A stretch of 64,000 nucleotides of DNA from Opitutaceae bacterium (GTDB taxonomy: Bacteria; Verrucomicrobiota; Verrucomicrobiia; Opitutales; Opitutaceae): positions 62,001 to 126,000 of the forward strand of contig JANQRT010000045.1 in NCBI GenBank assembly GCA_028284385.1, written 5' to 3'. The notes below the pieces were generated by a model. It saw nothing but the letters and a program-made list of their open reading frames with translations. It was not told where the DNA came from and made no database searches. Position 1 is the first letter of the stretch, and each line of letters begins with the position of its first letter. Below, piece after piece: positions 25,076 through 34,704 of the stretch. A program made the translations under genes and the position numbers.

Positions 25076-26353
25076 CTAACTGGCGATCGATTGCATGATC
25101 TTGATGAACGGCAAGAACAAGGCAATCGCGATGACCATTACAAAAAGGGCTAGCAAAATAATGAGAAAAGGCTCGATGACGGAGGTGACGCTACTGATAG
25201 AGGAATCGACCTCGTCATCGTAAATGTCCGCAATCTGATCCAGCATTTCGGGCAGTTCGCCAGACTCCTCGCCCACCTCAACCATACTTGAAACCATAGG
25301 AGGAAAGACGCCTACGGAAGCCACCGGTTTGGCAAGAGGCTCGCCGTCCTTGACGCGATTTCGAACCTTGTCGATCGCCCGCATGACGAAATGGTTGCCA
25401 ATCGCGTCTCTCGAAAAATTCAGAGCCTCCAATATGGGTACTCCTCCCTCCAAAAGGGTACCAAAGGTGCGGCAGAAGCGAGAAATATAGATTTTGCGAA
25501 ACAAGTCTCCTATCAAGGGAGCCCTTAGCTTCACAAACGACAGGACCGTCATTCCGAATTGCGAGGATTTCAGTACCATCAATCCCAATACGAATGCCCC
25601 GATTCCCACAATCATAGGAAGCCAATGGGCCGTCATAGCCTGGCTCAAGCCAAGTATCATCTGCGTCAGCTGAGGCAATTCCTGGCCGCTCATCTGCTTT
25701 TCGAACACGTCTTCGAATCGCGGCACAATGAAGACCATCAGGAACAGCATAATAACAGCTGATATGCAGAAAACCACTACAGGATAGATGGACGCTTGGG
25801 AAATCTTTTGCCGAATCTGCCTCGTCTTGATCAAGTAGAGGGCTAGCCTTCCCAGAGTAACATCAAGCGTACCGCTAGCTTCCCCCGCTTTAATCATGTT
25901 CACGTAAAGCGGATCGAATTCCTTTGGGAACTTGCTCAGACCTTCGGAAAAGGTATTGCCGGAGCGAATGTTGTCTACCTGCTGCCGCAGAAGCCATTTG
26001 AAGGCCACGTTTCGTTCCTGGGCAATGAGTGTCTCCAAACTATGGAGAAGTGAAAGACCGCTTTGCAGAAGCGTCGCCAATTGGCGAGTAAACATGCTGA
26101 GGGCTTTGGGCCCAATCGCCGCGCCGATGTAGGTGGGCTTGGACATGGGAGCATCCATCCCGCCAGCCGTCGTTGTATCGTTCTGGCTGTCGGCAGAAGA
26201 TCGCTTGCTGCCGGCTTTCATAGGAGTCACCCGAGCTGGCAGCAGACCATAGCTTCGAATCTGGGTCGCCGCTAATTCCCGGGAGGGAGCATCGACCATT
26301 CCGCGTCGCTCCTTTCCTGAATTATCCAACGCTACGAATTGAAATTGGGCCAT
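25076..26353 (-). CDS. Type II secretion / type IV pilus inner-membrane protein GspF/PilC
   Basis: The 425-residue protein has two T2SSF domains (about residues 85-205 and 285-410) and three hydrophobic helices. It starts with the standard GspF opening MAQFQFVALDNSGKERRG and LPARVTP. Typical motifs such as LLQSGLSLLHSLETL and FGTLLEGGVPILEALNFSRDAI are present. GspF anchors the assembly ATPase in the inner membrane. It lies 60 bases downstream of the ATPase gene, but the other secretion or pilus genes are not in the window. Confidence 0.95.
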   Translation of the reverse strand: MAQFQFVALDNSGKERRGMVDAPSRELAATQIRSYGLLPARVTPMKAGSKRSSADSQNDTTTAGGMDAPMSKPTYIGAAIGPKALSMFTRQLATLLQSGLSLLHSLETLIAQERNVAFKWLLRQQVDNIRSGNTFSEGLSKFPKEFDPLYVNMIKAGEASGTLDVTLGRLALYLIKTRQIRQKISQASIYPVVVFCISAVIMLFLMVFIVPRFEDVFEKQMSGQELPQLTQMILGLSQAMTAHWLPMIVGIGAFVLGLMVLKSSQFGMTVLSFVKLRAPLIGDLFRKIYISRFCRTFGTLLEGGVPILEALNFSRDAIGNHFVMRAIDKVRNRVKDGEPLAKPVASVGVFPPMVSSMVEVGEESGELPEMLDQIADIYDDEVDSSISSVTSVIEPFLIILLALFVMVIAIALFLPFIKIMQSIAS

Positions 26354-26413
26354 GGGATTGGGAACAGCTTCTTTAAGCGGATTTTATGAAAACACAGTAT
26401 GGAGAGGCGATAA

Positions 26414-28102
26414 TCAGCTATATCGTACGACCTCGTCAATAGTTGTCGATCCCACGAAAATGTTGCGCAGCCCATCCTCTCGCAGGGTTCGCATTCCGAG
26501 TTGAAGAGCTTGCTCGCGTACGGCCATGGCGGGTTTGCCCTCGCTGATCAGCTCTCGGATGGATTCGCTCACCTCGAGCATCTCGAAAATGCCCAGGCGC
26601 CCACGATATCCCGTTCTCGCGCACGAAGCGCACCCTGAACCGGTATAGAATTCCTTGTCAGCCACCACGGAGGGATCCAGATCCAGCTGAGCCAACAAAG
26701 CGCTGTTCGGCAAATAGGACTTTCGACACTCAACGCAGATCCGCCGCAATAGACGTTGAGCCAGAATCGCCTCAAGCGAGGAAGCGATAAGGAATTCTTC
26801 AATGCCCATATCCATCAAGCGGGTCACCGCCCCAGCCGCGTCATTCGTATGTAGCGTGGTGAGGACCAGATGACCAGTCAGAGAAGCTTGAATGGAAATC
26901 TGAGCTGTCTCCAAATCGCGAATTTCCCCAACCATAATGATATCGGGATCCTGGCGAAGAAAGGCCTTCAAAGCGTTGGCGAAGGTCAGGCTGATCGTCG
27001 AATTAACAGCCAGCTGCATGATTCCGTTGATCTCGTATTCGATCGGATCTTCGGCAGTCATGAGCTTGGCTTCGACCGAGTTCAGACGTTTCAGACAGCT
27101 GTAGAGGGTTGTCGTTTTACCGGAGCCGGTAGGTCCGGTGACGATGAAAATTCCGTTTGGTTTCGAAATGGCTTTTTCAACGGATTCCAGCACGTCCTGA
27201 GGCATCCCAATGTTCTCAAGCTCGAGGGAAGTAGAGCTTTGGTCGAGGACGCGAAGTACGACGCTTTCGCCGAATTGAGTCGGCAAAGTGGAAATGCGCA
27301 AATCCACAGGGCGTCCGGAAATCGTCAATCTCACCTTTCCGTCCTGAGGCACCCGTCGCTCGGCGATGTTGAGATTGCCGATGACTTTTATTCGGGAAAT
27401 GATAGGAACGGCCAGCTCCCGCGGAGGAGGCGACATTTCATAAAGAGCCCCATCGATTCGATAGCGGATCTTAAACTGGTCTTCAAATGGCTCGAAATGG
27501 ATGTCAGAAGCCTTGTCCTTGATGGCCTGAGCCAGAACCAGGTTGACGAACCGAATGATGGGCGTTTCGCCCGCCATGTTGAGAAGGTCTTCCGGCGTAA
27601 GATTCTCGTCGATGTCGCCGGGACGATTCTCCACTTCCTCCAGAATTCCCTGATAGTCGGCATCGCTAGTTCGATAGTAGACGTCGAGTAGTTCGTCGAC
27701 CACGACCGGATCGGCCACTTGAGCCCTAGCTTCTTTACCAAGAGCAAAGGTAAGGTCATCCGTCACCTGAGCGTTGAAAGGGTCGATCACGATGAAAACC
27801 ACCTTGTCCTTTTCGGCCTCGATTGGAACCGCGCCATAAATTCGAGCCAAAGGCGTGTCGATTAGGCTGATGACTTCGCTGGGAATATCGGGCGGCACTT
27901 GTTCACGCCTTTCCAGACCCAGATATTTAGCGACGGAATCCAGCAGAACCCCCTTTTTCACATGCCCCTGCTCGAGAAGCAGATTGGCCAACGAGCGGCC
28001 CAAGTCGCCGGAGGACTTTCGTAAATTGGCAAGCGTACCCTCGTCAACCAGCTTGTAAGTCTGGCACACGTCTGCGACGCTAGCATTCTGCGAGTCGAAC
28101 AT
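26414..28102 (-). CDS. Type II secretion / type IV pilus ATPase GspE/PilB
   Basis: The 562-residue protein has the T2SSE N-terminal domain (about residues 60-160). Its ATPase domain contains GPTGSGKTT (Walker A, about residue 315), the aspartate box, DPDIIMVGEIRDLETA (Walker B) and TLHTNDAAGAVTRL (His box). The zinc-binding tetracysteine motif is CVECRKSY...GSGCASCARTGYRGR. The protein powers pseudopilin or pilin assembly from the cytoplasmic face. It forms a two-gene unit with the GspF gene, which suggests the machine's parts are spread over the genome. Confidence 0.96.
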   Translation of the reverse strand: MFDSQNASVADVCQTYKLVDEGTLANLRKSSGDLGRSLANLLLEQGHVKKGVLLDSVAKYLGLERREQVPPDIPSEVISLIDTPLARIYGAVPIEAEKDKVVFIVIDPFNAQVTDDLTFALGKEARAQVADPVVVDELLDVYYRTSDADYQGILEEVENRPGDIDENLTPEDLLNMAGETPIIRFVNLVLAQAIKDKASDIHFEPFEDQFKIRYRIDGALYEMSPPPRELAVPIISRIKVIGNLNIAERRVPQDGKVRLTISGRPVDLRISTLPTQFGESVVLRVLDQSSTSLELENIGMPQDVLESVEKAISKPNGIFIVTGPTGSGKTTTLYSCLKRLNSVEAKLMTAEDPIEYEINGIMQLAVNSTISLTFANALKAFLRQDPDIIMVGEIRDLETAQISIQASLTGHLVLTTLHTNDAAGAVTRLMDMGIEEFLIASSLEAILAQRLLRRICVECRKSYLPNSALLAQLDLDPSVVADKEFYTGSGCASCARTGYRGRLGIFEMLEVSESIRELISEGKPAMAVREQALQLGMRTLREDGLRNIFVGSTTIDEVVRYS

Positions 28103-28230
28103 GGTAGCCTATCTTAATGGCTTACAACGCTTTGTTGGCAAGCCCATAGGCAAGGTCGACGACTGACGAGAATGGACGGTCTAACGCTCGCCTCCAATCT
28201 TGGTGTGCTTGAAATTTCGATACGAGGCAA

Positions 28231-28752
28231 CTAGTTAGCCAGTTTTCCAACCAGTGTAGCGAAATCGTCGGCAAACTGTTTCATGCGCTCGCTTACCGTC
28301 TCATTCAATTCATCGCCGTTCCAGTCGCCACCCGTTGCGTAGACTACCCGCGGAAGAATAATCATGCGGAAGTCCAGCATCACGCTGTTCATGAATCCCG
28401 TCGTCGACATGTAGCTAAGAGCTCCTCCAGCGGAACAGAGAAATCCACCCACCTTGCCTTCCATCGACCGCCCAACTAGTTCGAGATAGTTCTTCAAAGC
28501 GGCATTGATGCTGAAATTGTATATGGGCGTGGCGAATACGAAACCGTCCGCCGACTCTACGATCTTCTGGATACGAGCCACTTCAGGATGTCCATAGGCC
28601 GACCCTCCATCGCACAGGGGCAGTTCCGCTTCCCTCAAATCGATCAGCTCCACTTCAAAGGATTCTTCGCTCCAAAGGCCTTGCAGAATTCGAGCCATCA
28701 ATTGGCTGCGACTATCGGGGTTAAGCGAGGAGGAAACGATTACGATTTTCAT
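28231..28752 (-). CDS. NADPH-dependent FMN reductase family protein
   Basis: The 173-residue flavodoxin-fold protein shows the FMN phosphate loop in SSSLNPDSRSQLMA and the family motif DGFVFATPIYNFSINAALKNYLE. The family uses NAD(P)H to reduce FMN or quinones. It could supply reduced flavin to a flavin-dependent oxidoreductase, but it is 22 kb from the halogenase-like gene and there is no direct link. It stands alone between the GspE gene and an acetyltransferase. Confidence 0.9.
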   Translation of the reverse strand: MKIVIVSSSLNPDSRSQLMARILQGLWSEESFEVELIDLREAELPLCDGGSAYGHPEVARIQKIVESADGFVFATPIYNFSINAALKNYLELVGRSMEGKVGGFLCSAGGALSYMSTTGFMNSVMLDFRMIILPRVVYATGGDWNGDELNETVSERMKQFADDFATLVGKLAN

Positions 28753-28838
28753 AATTTAAGAAGAATAATCTTAATTAAGAAACGAGGCTCCAGGTATAAA
28801 GCAAGAATTTCCTTTAAATATTTTAGAGACGCTCGCCT

Positions 28839-29630
28839 CTACTTCGATTCAATGTATTGAATCACCTTTAGAAGTCCGTAAGGGCGATAGCCAGCGGTCT
28901 CGGCGCATCTGCCAGAAAGCTCGTTATCCGTGTAGTGACTCCAAAAGATACGCTTTCCGCTCTTGAGTAGCGACTGAGTATAGGCCTGTGTAATCATTTT
29001 TCCAATACCTTGTCCTCGATACGGTTCATCGACGGTCACGTGAGGCTCATGGAGGTCGCCAGCGTAGAGGCAGGTGTAGCAAACGCCTTTGACCTTTCCA
29101 TTTTCAATGAAGGCCTTAGCCATTCCCTGGCCTAGGAGCTTTGATTTATCAGGCCAGTAGATCGGGAGCATCGGAATGAACTGGCTAGCTTGCTCAAAAC
29201 CGGCGGAATCCAGCTCTTGAATTCGATTATCGGATACAGGCGGAAGCTTATTTTCGCGAGAGGCCATTAACACACGCATCTCTCGCTCCACTGATTTACC
29301 TTTAGCAGGAAAGCTTAATTCTAGATGGCGCCCTACCATAGCCACACGCGAAACACGAATGTTGTAGAAATCATTCTCCATCATTCCCGCTCGGCCAAAT
29401 GACAGTTCGCTAATCTGCGGCAGCATAGCGTTTTCAAAATGACCAATAGCCACATGCCAGCCAGAGGAAGATAAAACGAAGGCGCATTTCGGCTCGATCG
29501 AATCATCGACAAAGACGCGTCCTGCTCGAATGCCTTTTAAAATGGGCAACGCCATCATGAATCCAGGAGGTTCCCCAGAAAGCAAAGGCAGCGCTTTCTT
29601 GAATTTCGAAGATTCTATTTCCAATAGCAT
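28839..29630 (-). CDS. GNAT-family N-acetyltransferase
   Basis: The 263-residue protein has a C-terminal GNAT domain of about 130 residues, with acetyl-CoA loop EPYRGQGIGKMITQAYTQSLLKSG and ending AGYRPYGLLKVI. The first 130 residues form a separate domain without motifs I can name. It probably acetylates a small molecule or protein in the cytoplasm; the substrate cannot be read. The downstream gap of 86 bases to the FMN reductase shows no repeat. Confidence 0.82.
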   Translation of the reverse strand: MLLEIESSKFKKALPLLSGEPPGFMMALPILKGIRAGRVFVDDSIEPKCAFVLSSSGWHVAIGHFENAMLPQISELSFGRAGMMENDFYNIRVSRVAMVGRHLELSFPAKGKSVEREMRVLMASRENKLPPVSDNRIQELDSAGFEQASQFIPMLPIYWPDKSKLLGQGMAKAFIENGKVKGVCYTCLYAGDLHEPHVTVDEPYRGQGIGKMITQAYTQSLLKSGKRIFWSHYTDNELSGRCAETAGYRPYGLLKVIQYIESK

Positions 29631-29718
29631 AATGCTCCCTGATGAAATGGGTTCCGTATTGTTTTTAAATTACAGCTTGTAGTATAGCCGAATGGGGTGA
29701 ACGCTGATTTCTTTCTTG

Positions 29719-30969
29719 ATGGCTATGTCGAACAGGCAACCAGAAAACGAATCGAGCGCTAGTAATAGAGAATATAAAGAGACCAGAGCGAAACTCACTT
29801 ACCGTTGGGATCGAATCAGGGGAATCGGGGCGGGCATCAACGAAGCGGTGGTGGGCACCTTCATCCTATATATCGCCATCAAGGTCTATGAAGCCCCCAA
29901 CGCTTCAAAGGCCTTTTTGATGTCGGCCGGGTCGATCGGCATGCTCATGACGCCGATCTTTCTGTGGTTCGCCACGCGTCTGAACGTTTTCTGCAATCGA
30001 GCTTGCGCCTTCTATACTGCATTCACCGCTTTCACGCTCACTGTCACCCTCTTCACCAATAATTTGGAGACGTATCTGATCTGCGCCATGATTGCTCTCT
30101 TCCTGTCTCCCCAGGGCGCGGTGATGATGATGCAGATCTACGCCAAGAACTATGAGTCAGGGGAACGCGGCAGACGCCTCTCTTCGTTCCAGATGATTTC
30201 CCATGCCTCGGTGATCCTAACCGTCTACTTCTGCGGCAAGGCTCTGGACGCCGATCTGGCCTACTACAAATGGGTATTGTTCTGCAGCGTTCTCGGATTC
30301 GCTTTGGCTTCTCTCAGCTACTCGCGAATGCCATCCGATCGACTCTCGATGCCTGCCGGCCATCGTCCTTGGCATAATTTCAGTCTCCTTTGGAAAGACA
30401 AGACCTTCGGTCTGCTGCTCGTCATTTGGCTGACCATCGAAATGGGGAACTTCATGACCATGCCCATTCGAATGGAGTACTTGGTCAACTCTCAATACGG
30501 TATCAATTTATCGGGTACACAAGCGGGTATGCTTCTCAAGTCTATCCCGCTGATCCTCTCGTTTATTACGGTGAAGTTCTGGGGAGCTTTTTTCGACCGC
30601 TTTAATTACATAAAGACCCGCCTGCTAGCCAGTTGCTGCATGGCGGTTTCGATTGGCCTCTTCTTCGCCTCGGAAAGCCTGACTTGGCTGATCATTTCGT
30701 CCGTTCTTTTTGGGATAGCCGAAGGCGGAGGCCGCCTCGTCGCCTCCCTTTGGATCACCAAGGTCGCTCCGAATGACAAAGTCGCCAACTACCTCAGCGT
30801 TTACACGGCAGCCAGCGGAATTAGAGGAATCATCGCTCCATTTTCCGGATACGCCTTGCTTTCAGCGACATCGCCTCAAGTGGTTGGCGTGGCGGCCATC
30901 GCGATCATTGCGATAGCCTCCCTATTCCTAGCCTTTAAATCGAAGGGTTTCGAACAAAGAGATCACTAG
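29719..30969 (+). CDS. MFS transporter
   Basis: The 416-residue protein has about 12 hydrophobic helices, with a charged N-terminal tail of about 30 residues before the first helix (IRGIGAGINEAVVGTFILYI). The loop between helices 2 and 3 has a basic LWFATRLNVFCNR segment in the place of the MFS A-motif. The substrate is unknown. ATG 29719 is chosen over the in-frame TTG just before it. The last four bases overlap the end of the convergent gene. Confidence 0.85.
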   Translation: MAMSNRQPENESSASNREYKETRAKLTYRWDRIRGIGAGINEAVVGTFILYIAIKVYEAPNASKAFLMSAGSIGMLMTPIFLWFATRLNVFCNRACAFYTAFTAFTLTVTLFTNNLETYLICAMIALFLSPQGAVMMMQIYAKNYESGERGRRLSSFQMISHASVILTVYFCGKALDADLAYYKWVLFCSVLGFALASLSYSRMPSDRLSMPAGHRPWHNFSLLWKDKTFGLLLVIWLTIEMGNFMTMPIRMEYLVNSQYGINLSGTQAGMLLKSIPLILSFITVKFWGAFFDRFNYIKTRLLASCCMAVSIGLFFASESLTWLIISSVLFGIAEGGGRLVASLWITKVAPNDKVANYLSVYTAASGIRGIIAPFSGYALLSATSPQVVGVAAIAIIAIASLFLAFKSKGFEQRDH

Positions 30970-31490
30970 AACGGAAGCCCTATTTCGTCGACAGGCAGGA
31001 CTTCGTATTCGATTTTCTTATAAAGGTCGCCGTCGATATAGATTTCCATGATGTAGGTTCCCGTCGGGTCCGACTCAGAAAAGCTGAAATGCTCCGTATA
31101 AACAGCTCGATGCATTTTCTCCGGAGACTCGATTACGCGACCGTTTTCTGTAATGGTATAGTACTGACGCATGGAATCGGTAATCTCTTTAAGCGGCGCC
31201 GGAAAACGGACTTTGTAGTAGGCCATGAATTGCCCTCGATCTCTTCTCGCCACGCTGAATCCATGGACGTAGCTGGGATCGATATGCTTTTCGACATACC
31301 GCGTTTCGGTGTAGACCATGGGTTTCCCGTCCCCGCCCATCATCATGAGGCCAAACTTAAGCTCGTAGGGGCCTTTCTTTTTGGCAAGCGAAGCTGGCTG
31401 GACCACTAATAGCCCCAGGCCGAGAACAGCGAATAGGAAGATGCGACCAGCCACCCATACTCCTCCATTAACACGTTTCATAGAAGGCAT
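30966..31490 (-). CDS. Secreted protein of unknown function
   Basis: The 174-residue protein has an N-terminal signal (IFLFAVLGLGLLVVQPASLA) and then about 135 residues rich in beta strands (VHGFSVARRDRGQFMAYYKVRFPAP, TENGRVIESPEKMHRAVYTE, DPTGTYIMEIYIDGDLYKKIEYEVL). The final part, with a GTYIMEIYIDG turn, looks like an Ig-like sandwich. I do not recognise the family. It overlaps the end of the convergent MFS gene. A second ATG at 31481 would shorten it by three residues. Confidence 0.7.
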   Translation of the reverse strand: MPSMKRVNGGVWVAGRIFLFAVLGLGLLVVQPASLAKKKGPYELKFGLMMMGGDGKPMVYTETRYVEKHIDPSYVHGFSVARRDRGQFMAYYKVRFPAPLKEITDSMRQYYTITENGRVIESPEKMHRAVYTEHFSFSESDPTGTYIMEIYIDGDLYKKIEYEVLPVDEIGLPF

Positions 31491-31550
31491 TATCTAAAAA
31501 ATCCGGGTTTCGTCAATAATCGCGGACCAGGGAAGCTCGCGAGTCCGCCT

Positions 31551-32999
31551 TTAAAGGGGCAGAATCGTCGAGAGGATAAGCACCTCGATCAACCCGAAAA
31601 CCCCAATAGCCGCCAGGAGAACGGTCCAGGTTTTCAAGGTTTCGGCCTCGGTGAATCCGCTCAATTTGCAGACGATCCAGAAGCCACTATCGTTCATCCA
31701 GGAACCCATTTTCGAGCCAAAGGCGATGGCCGCGAAAATATAGACGTGATTGTATCCAAGATCCATGACAGCTTCCGGAGGACCACCAACGCCCAAGATC
31801 GCCGCCATGATCCCAGAGGTGGTGATCATGGAGACCGTTCCCGAACCTTGAGCCACCTTCATGACCGCGGCAATGAGCCAGGCGAGCAGGATGAAAGAGA
31901 AACCGGTCCCTTCCGTGGCCGCCTTCACCGCATCGCCAACGCCGGCATAGCGAATCATCGCTCCAAAAGCTCCGCCCGCCGAGGTAATGAGGATAATCGT
32001 ACCCGCCGTAGCAATGGGCTCCTCCATCGTCTTCCAGAGCGGTCCCATCTTCAGCTTGCGCTGGCTAGCCATCAAGTACAAGGCGATCACCGTTCCCAAA
32101 GACATGGCCAGGTTCTTATTGCCTAGGACCTCGATCGTCGAAAGGACGCCGCTTGGCAGCCCACCTCCCCAAACCTTAACACTGGAGGCGAAGGAGATCA
32201 AAAAGACCGGCAACACCACCGGCATCATCGAGACGAAGAAAGACGGTAGTTCCTTGTCGTCCTTATTAACGATGGATTCCAAGTCCGCTATTTTGATGCC
32301 TGCGCTTTCTCGAAGAGAAAAATTGTACTTCTTGTCCATCCAATTGGCCACGTACAGGCCGAAAACGCCAACTGGCAAACCCATGACAATGCCGGCAACC
32401 ATAGCAAAACCGAGATCCAGCTGCAGCGTTTCAATCATCACTAGCGGTCCCGGAGTCGGCGGAACGAGACCGTGAGTAATCACTCCTCCCGCGCACATCG
32501 CCAACACGAAATACAGGTAGCGCTTGCCAAGGCGAAAGGCCAAGGCTTGAGCCAATGGTATCAGCAAAAAGAAAACGGTATCGAAGAAAACGGGAATCGA
32601 GAGAAAGAAGGAGCACAGCATCATGGCCCAGCCCGCTCGCTTTTCTCCCAAAGCTCTGACCATGCTTCGCACGATCCTATCCGCGGCCCCGCTTTCCATC
32701 AGGCAGAGCCCGATTATCGAGGCCAAGCCGATAACCCAGGCTATTTTTCCGGCCGTCACTCCGAATTCCGTCATCGAAAGGTTGATGGCCTTGATAACGT
32801 GATTGCCATCGCCCGGCAAGGCGCTGGATAGAATGCCCACCAGAATGGCGGCTAGGATTAAGGCGATAAAGGCGTGAAAACGAAATACGGCGATCGCCAA
32901 TACGATAAAAAGTATTCCCGCGGCCAATACAAAGAAAGGCCAAGCGGTCGAAGCTCCAAGCATACTGAGATTGAGCAAAGAAAGAGAACTATCTAGCAT
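31551..32999 (-). CDS. GntP-family gluconate:H+ symporter
   Basis: The 482-residue inner-membrane protein has about 12 to 14 helices and GntP signatures, including GGVITHGLVPPTPGPLVMIE and the helix VAQGSGTVSMITTSGIMAAIL. The family imports gluconate, fructuronate or similar sugar acids with protons. ATG 32999 was chosen because the frame before it is hydrophilic. The sugar-acid enzymes encoded at 45-50 kb would be natural users of such a substrate, although they are not adjacent. Confidence 0.93.
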   Translation of the reverse strand: MLDSSLSLLNLSMLGASTAWPFFVLAAGILFIVLAIAVFRFHAFIALILAAILVGILSSALPGDGNHVIKAINLSMTEFGVTAGKIAWVIGLASIIGLCLMESGAADRIVRSMVRALGEKRAGWAMMLCSFFLSIPVFFDTVFFLLIPLAQALAFRLGKRYLYFVLAMCAGGVITHGLVPPTPGPLVMIETLQLDLGFAMVAGIVMGLPVGVFGLYVANWMDKKYNFSLRESAGIKIADLESIVNKDDKELPSFFVSMMPVVLPVFLISFASSVKVWGGGLPSGVLSTIEVLGNKNLAMSLGTVIALYLMASQRKLKMGPLWKTMEEPIATAGTIILITSAGGAFGAMIRYAGVGDAVKAATEGTGFSFILLAWLIAAVMKVAQGSGTVSMITTSGIMAAILGVGGPPEAVMDLGYNHVYIFAAIAFGSKMGSWMNDSGFWIVCKLSGFTEAETLKTWTVLLAAIGVFGLIEVLILSTILPL

Positions 33000-33201
33000 A
33001 AGGCAAGAGACTGAGGTAGAGGGATTAAAGGGTTTACGCGACAAGGCTGGTCATTAAGCGTAAAGTATTCCAGCCAATTTTTTTAACGCGTCGCCATTAC
33101 CCCCTCATTATTCGCAGAAAAACGCAGCCAGGCCCCTGACCCCTTCAGATGGATGCCCTCCGCTATTTTCTGCCCTCATCGGCTAGCAGACGTTGCTGCA
33201 A

Positions 33202-33274
33202 CGCTAACTGGCATCTAATTCTCGAAGAATAGTCGTAACCAGTTTTTGGTGGCGCTAACTGAAAAATGTTAGGC
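33202..33274 (-). other. attC-like element at the end of the VOC gene (possible relic)
   Basis: On the minus strand the VOC stop codon TAA (33269-33271) lies inside GCCTAAC, the layout of many gene cassettes. A matching CGCTAAC occurs at 33202-33208, which gives a 73-base span close to the 68-73 bases of the confirmed sites. An AACTGG...CCAGTT stem lies between them, but the pairing is not symmetric as in good attC sites. Confidence 0.35.
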
Positions 33275-33760
33275 TCGGTGTTCTGCTAGCCATTCTTTCC
33301 GATATTGCTGATACCCTTCAGTATAGACAAATTCGAATTTCAGTCCGTCTGGATCGAAGAAAAACGTAGCATAGTATCCATCGTAGTATTCAACACAATT
33401 AACGGGAGGGTCTTCGACCTCGCAAAGTCCTTCTTCTTCGAGCGGCTTTAACACGTTCTCGTACAAACCGTCGACATCCGCTCTATCGGAAGCGCAAAAA
33501 GCAATGTGATTGTGCCGCCCCACCGCTCTTCTTTTTTTCTTTTCGTACGGATCGTTCCCGTGAGCTTGCACGATGCTGATTTCGTGCGGCGTTCCTTCAA
33601 GCCAGCGTTTCCAATCCTCGAAGCCCCATTCACCCTCGTGTTCGTAATCCACTCGAGCGTATCCAAGATAGGAAAACAAAGGGCCGTAGAATCGTGAAGA
33701 ACGCTTCAAGTCCGAAACGTTGATATTCATGTGATGGAGAAGTCCTCGATGTGGATTCAT
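33269..33760 (-). CDS. VOC (glyoxalase/dioxygenase) family protein
   Basis: The 163-residue protein has the paired beta-alpha-beta-beta-beta modules of the VOC superfamily, from HHMNINVSDLKRSSRFYGPLFSYLGY to GRHNHIAFCASDRADVDGLYENV and ATFFFDPDGLKFEFVYTE. The residues in metal positions (H10 area, H80 area, E in KFEFVY) fit a metalloenzyme. Its stop codon lies inside a GCCTAAC motif, as in integron cassettes. Substrate unknown. Confidence 0.85.
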   Translation of the reverse strand: MNPHRGLLHHMNINVSDLKRSSRFYGPLFSYLGYARVDYEHEGEWGFEDWKRWLEGTPHEISIVQAHGNDPYEKKKRRAVGRHNHIAFCASDRADVDGLYENVLKPLEEEGLCEVEDPPVNCVEYYDGYYATFFFDPDGLKFEFVYTEGYQQYRKEWLAEHRA

Positions 33761-33805
33761 GATTGTTTATTCCAGACATCACGCGATATGGCGAATATTA
33801 ATCAC

Positions 33806-33859
33806 GTCCGGAGGCCGCGATCCACCCGATAAAATACAGGTGGCGCGTGGCCTCCGGAC
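33806..33859. repeat. Palindromic repeat (GTCCGGAGGCC family)
   Basis: GTCCGGAGGCC (33806-33816) and its exact complement (33849-33859) enclose a second stem, CCACC (33822-33826) with GGTGG (33839-33843), so the element folds into a strong hairpin. A diverged relative is at 24946-25030. It lies in the 262-base gap between the VOC and the P-loop genes, with a single copy of the CCTCTGTGG repeat further on. Confidence 0.75.
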
Positions 33860-33934
33860 ACGCGGGATTGAGCCCCAAATGAATCACTGATCGTCTTCAT
33901 TCGCTATACCATTAAAATTCTAGTATCGATAATC

Positions 33935-33964
33935 CTCTGTGCACTCCGTGTCCTCTGTGGTTAA
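33935..33964 (-). repeat. Single copy of the ACCACRGAGG dispersed repeat
   Basis: CTCTGTGCACTCCGTGTCCT followed by CTGTGGTTAA is the minus-strand form of the repeat seen at 264-394 and 54095. Only one copy is visible here, with no partner in inverted orientation within about 1 kb. Confidence 0.65.
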
Positions 33965-34022
33965 CGTTTCTACCCAAACAGCCCGATCATCTCTTCCAGA
34001 TGGTCTTCATAAAATCGCCATT

Positions 34023-34688
34023 TCAAATCCGCCGATGCTTGTATCCATAATTCTCGATGCGACTCACCAGAACCCTAACCTCTGCCGGCGAAATACATCT
34101 TATACATGAAAAATCCGCCTCATCGCTTTTGAGCCCGGAAATCCCTTTCTCTCGCCAACCTTCTCGATTCGCTTTGCCGTGCAAGTAGACGATCCGGCAC
34201 CAATCCTTGATCGCCATCTCCCAAACATGATGTCGAAACGCCTTCCAGCCAAACCGCTCCTCTCTCCATCGTTGAAATCCGCGACACAATAGTCGCACAT
34301 AGTTGACCGCGTTATCAAAGTCCATAAAGACCACGATCTTCACCATCCGGAAAACTTCCGCCGGAATCTGCCAAGGGTTCGCTTCCCCGATCCAGACCTC
34401 CGAAGGATTCTGTTTCGAGAAAAAATCGACAGTCTCTTCCTTGGACGGAAAATCATCGATTTCTATATGTTCCAGGCCAAGCGCATGCGAAAGCGATCCA
34501 GCGAGAAACGTTTTACCTGAGCCCATCATACCACAAACTACCCAGTTAACTTCATTCATCTTGCCGACGGCTTCAAGCCTTTGTTCGATGGTAATCGAAA
34601 AGTCGGCACGCGTCTTGTTGAAAGATCGCCAAACGCGAACCGACACGGTCAGCAATCCGAGACAAATGATGATGACCGCCGCAATCAT
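34023..34688 (-). CDS. Membrane-anchored P-loop ATPase of unknown function
   Basis: The protein has an N-terminal transmembrane helix (MIAAVIIICLGLLTVSVRV) and, about 50 residues later, a Walker A motif in WVVCGMMGSGKTFLAGSL. The rest resembles small kinases related to adenylate kinase and topology-modulation proteins (IEIDDFPSK, RWREERFGWKAFRHHVWEM). The membrane start at 34688 is uncertain: ATG 34559 would give a soluble kinase-like protein of about 180 residues. It overlaps no annotated neighbour from 34688 and lies 16 bases after the acetyltransferase gene, so the two may be co-transcribed. Confidence 0.6.
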   Translation of the reverse strand: MIAAVIIICLGLLTVSVRVWRSFNKTRADFSITIEQRLEAVGKMNEVNWVVCGMMGSGKTFLAGSLSHALGLEHIEIDDFPSKEETVDFFSKQNPSEVWIGEANPWQIPAEVFRMVKIVVFMDFDNAVNYVRLLCRGFQRWREERFGWKAFRHHVWEMAIKDWCRIVYLHGKANREGWREKGISGLKSDEADFSCIRCISPAEVRVLVSRIENYGYKHRRI

Positions 34689-34704
34689 GGGAATAGTATA
34701 AAGA

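Noticed and set aside
26870-27691. Plus-strand open frame of 273 codons
   Set aside because: It is fully antisense to the GspE ATPase gene, whose Walker and His boxes are intact.
33045-33082. GGCTGG...CCAGCC hairpin followed by AATTTTTTT, terminator-like on the plus strand
   Set aside because: No plus-strand gene ends upstream of it within 2 kb. It lies in the leader of the minus-strand GntP gene, where a plus-strand terminator makes little sense, and the 19-base loop is long.
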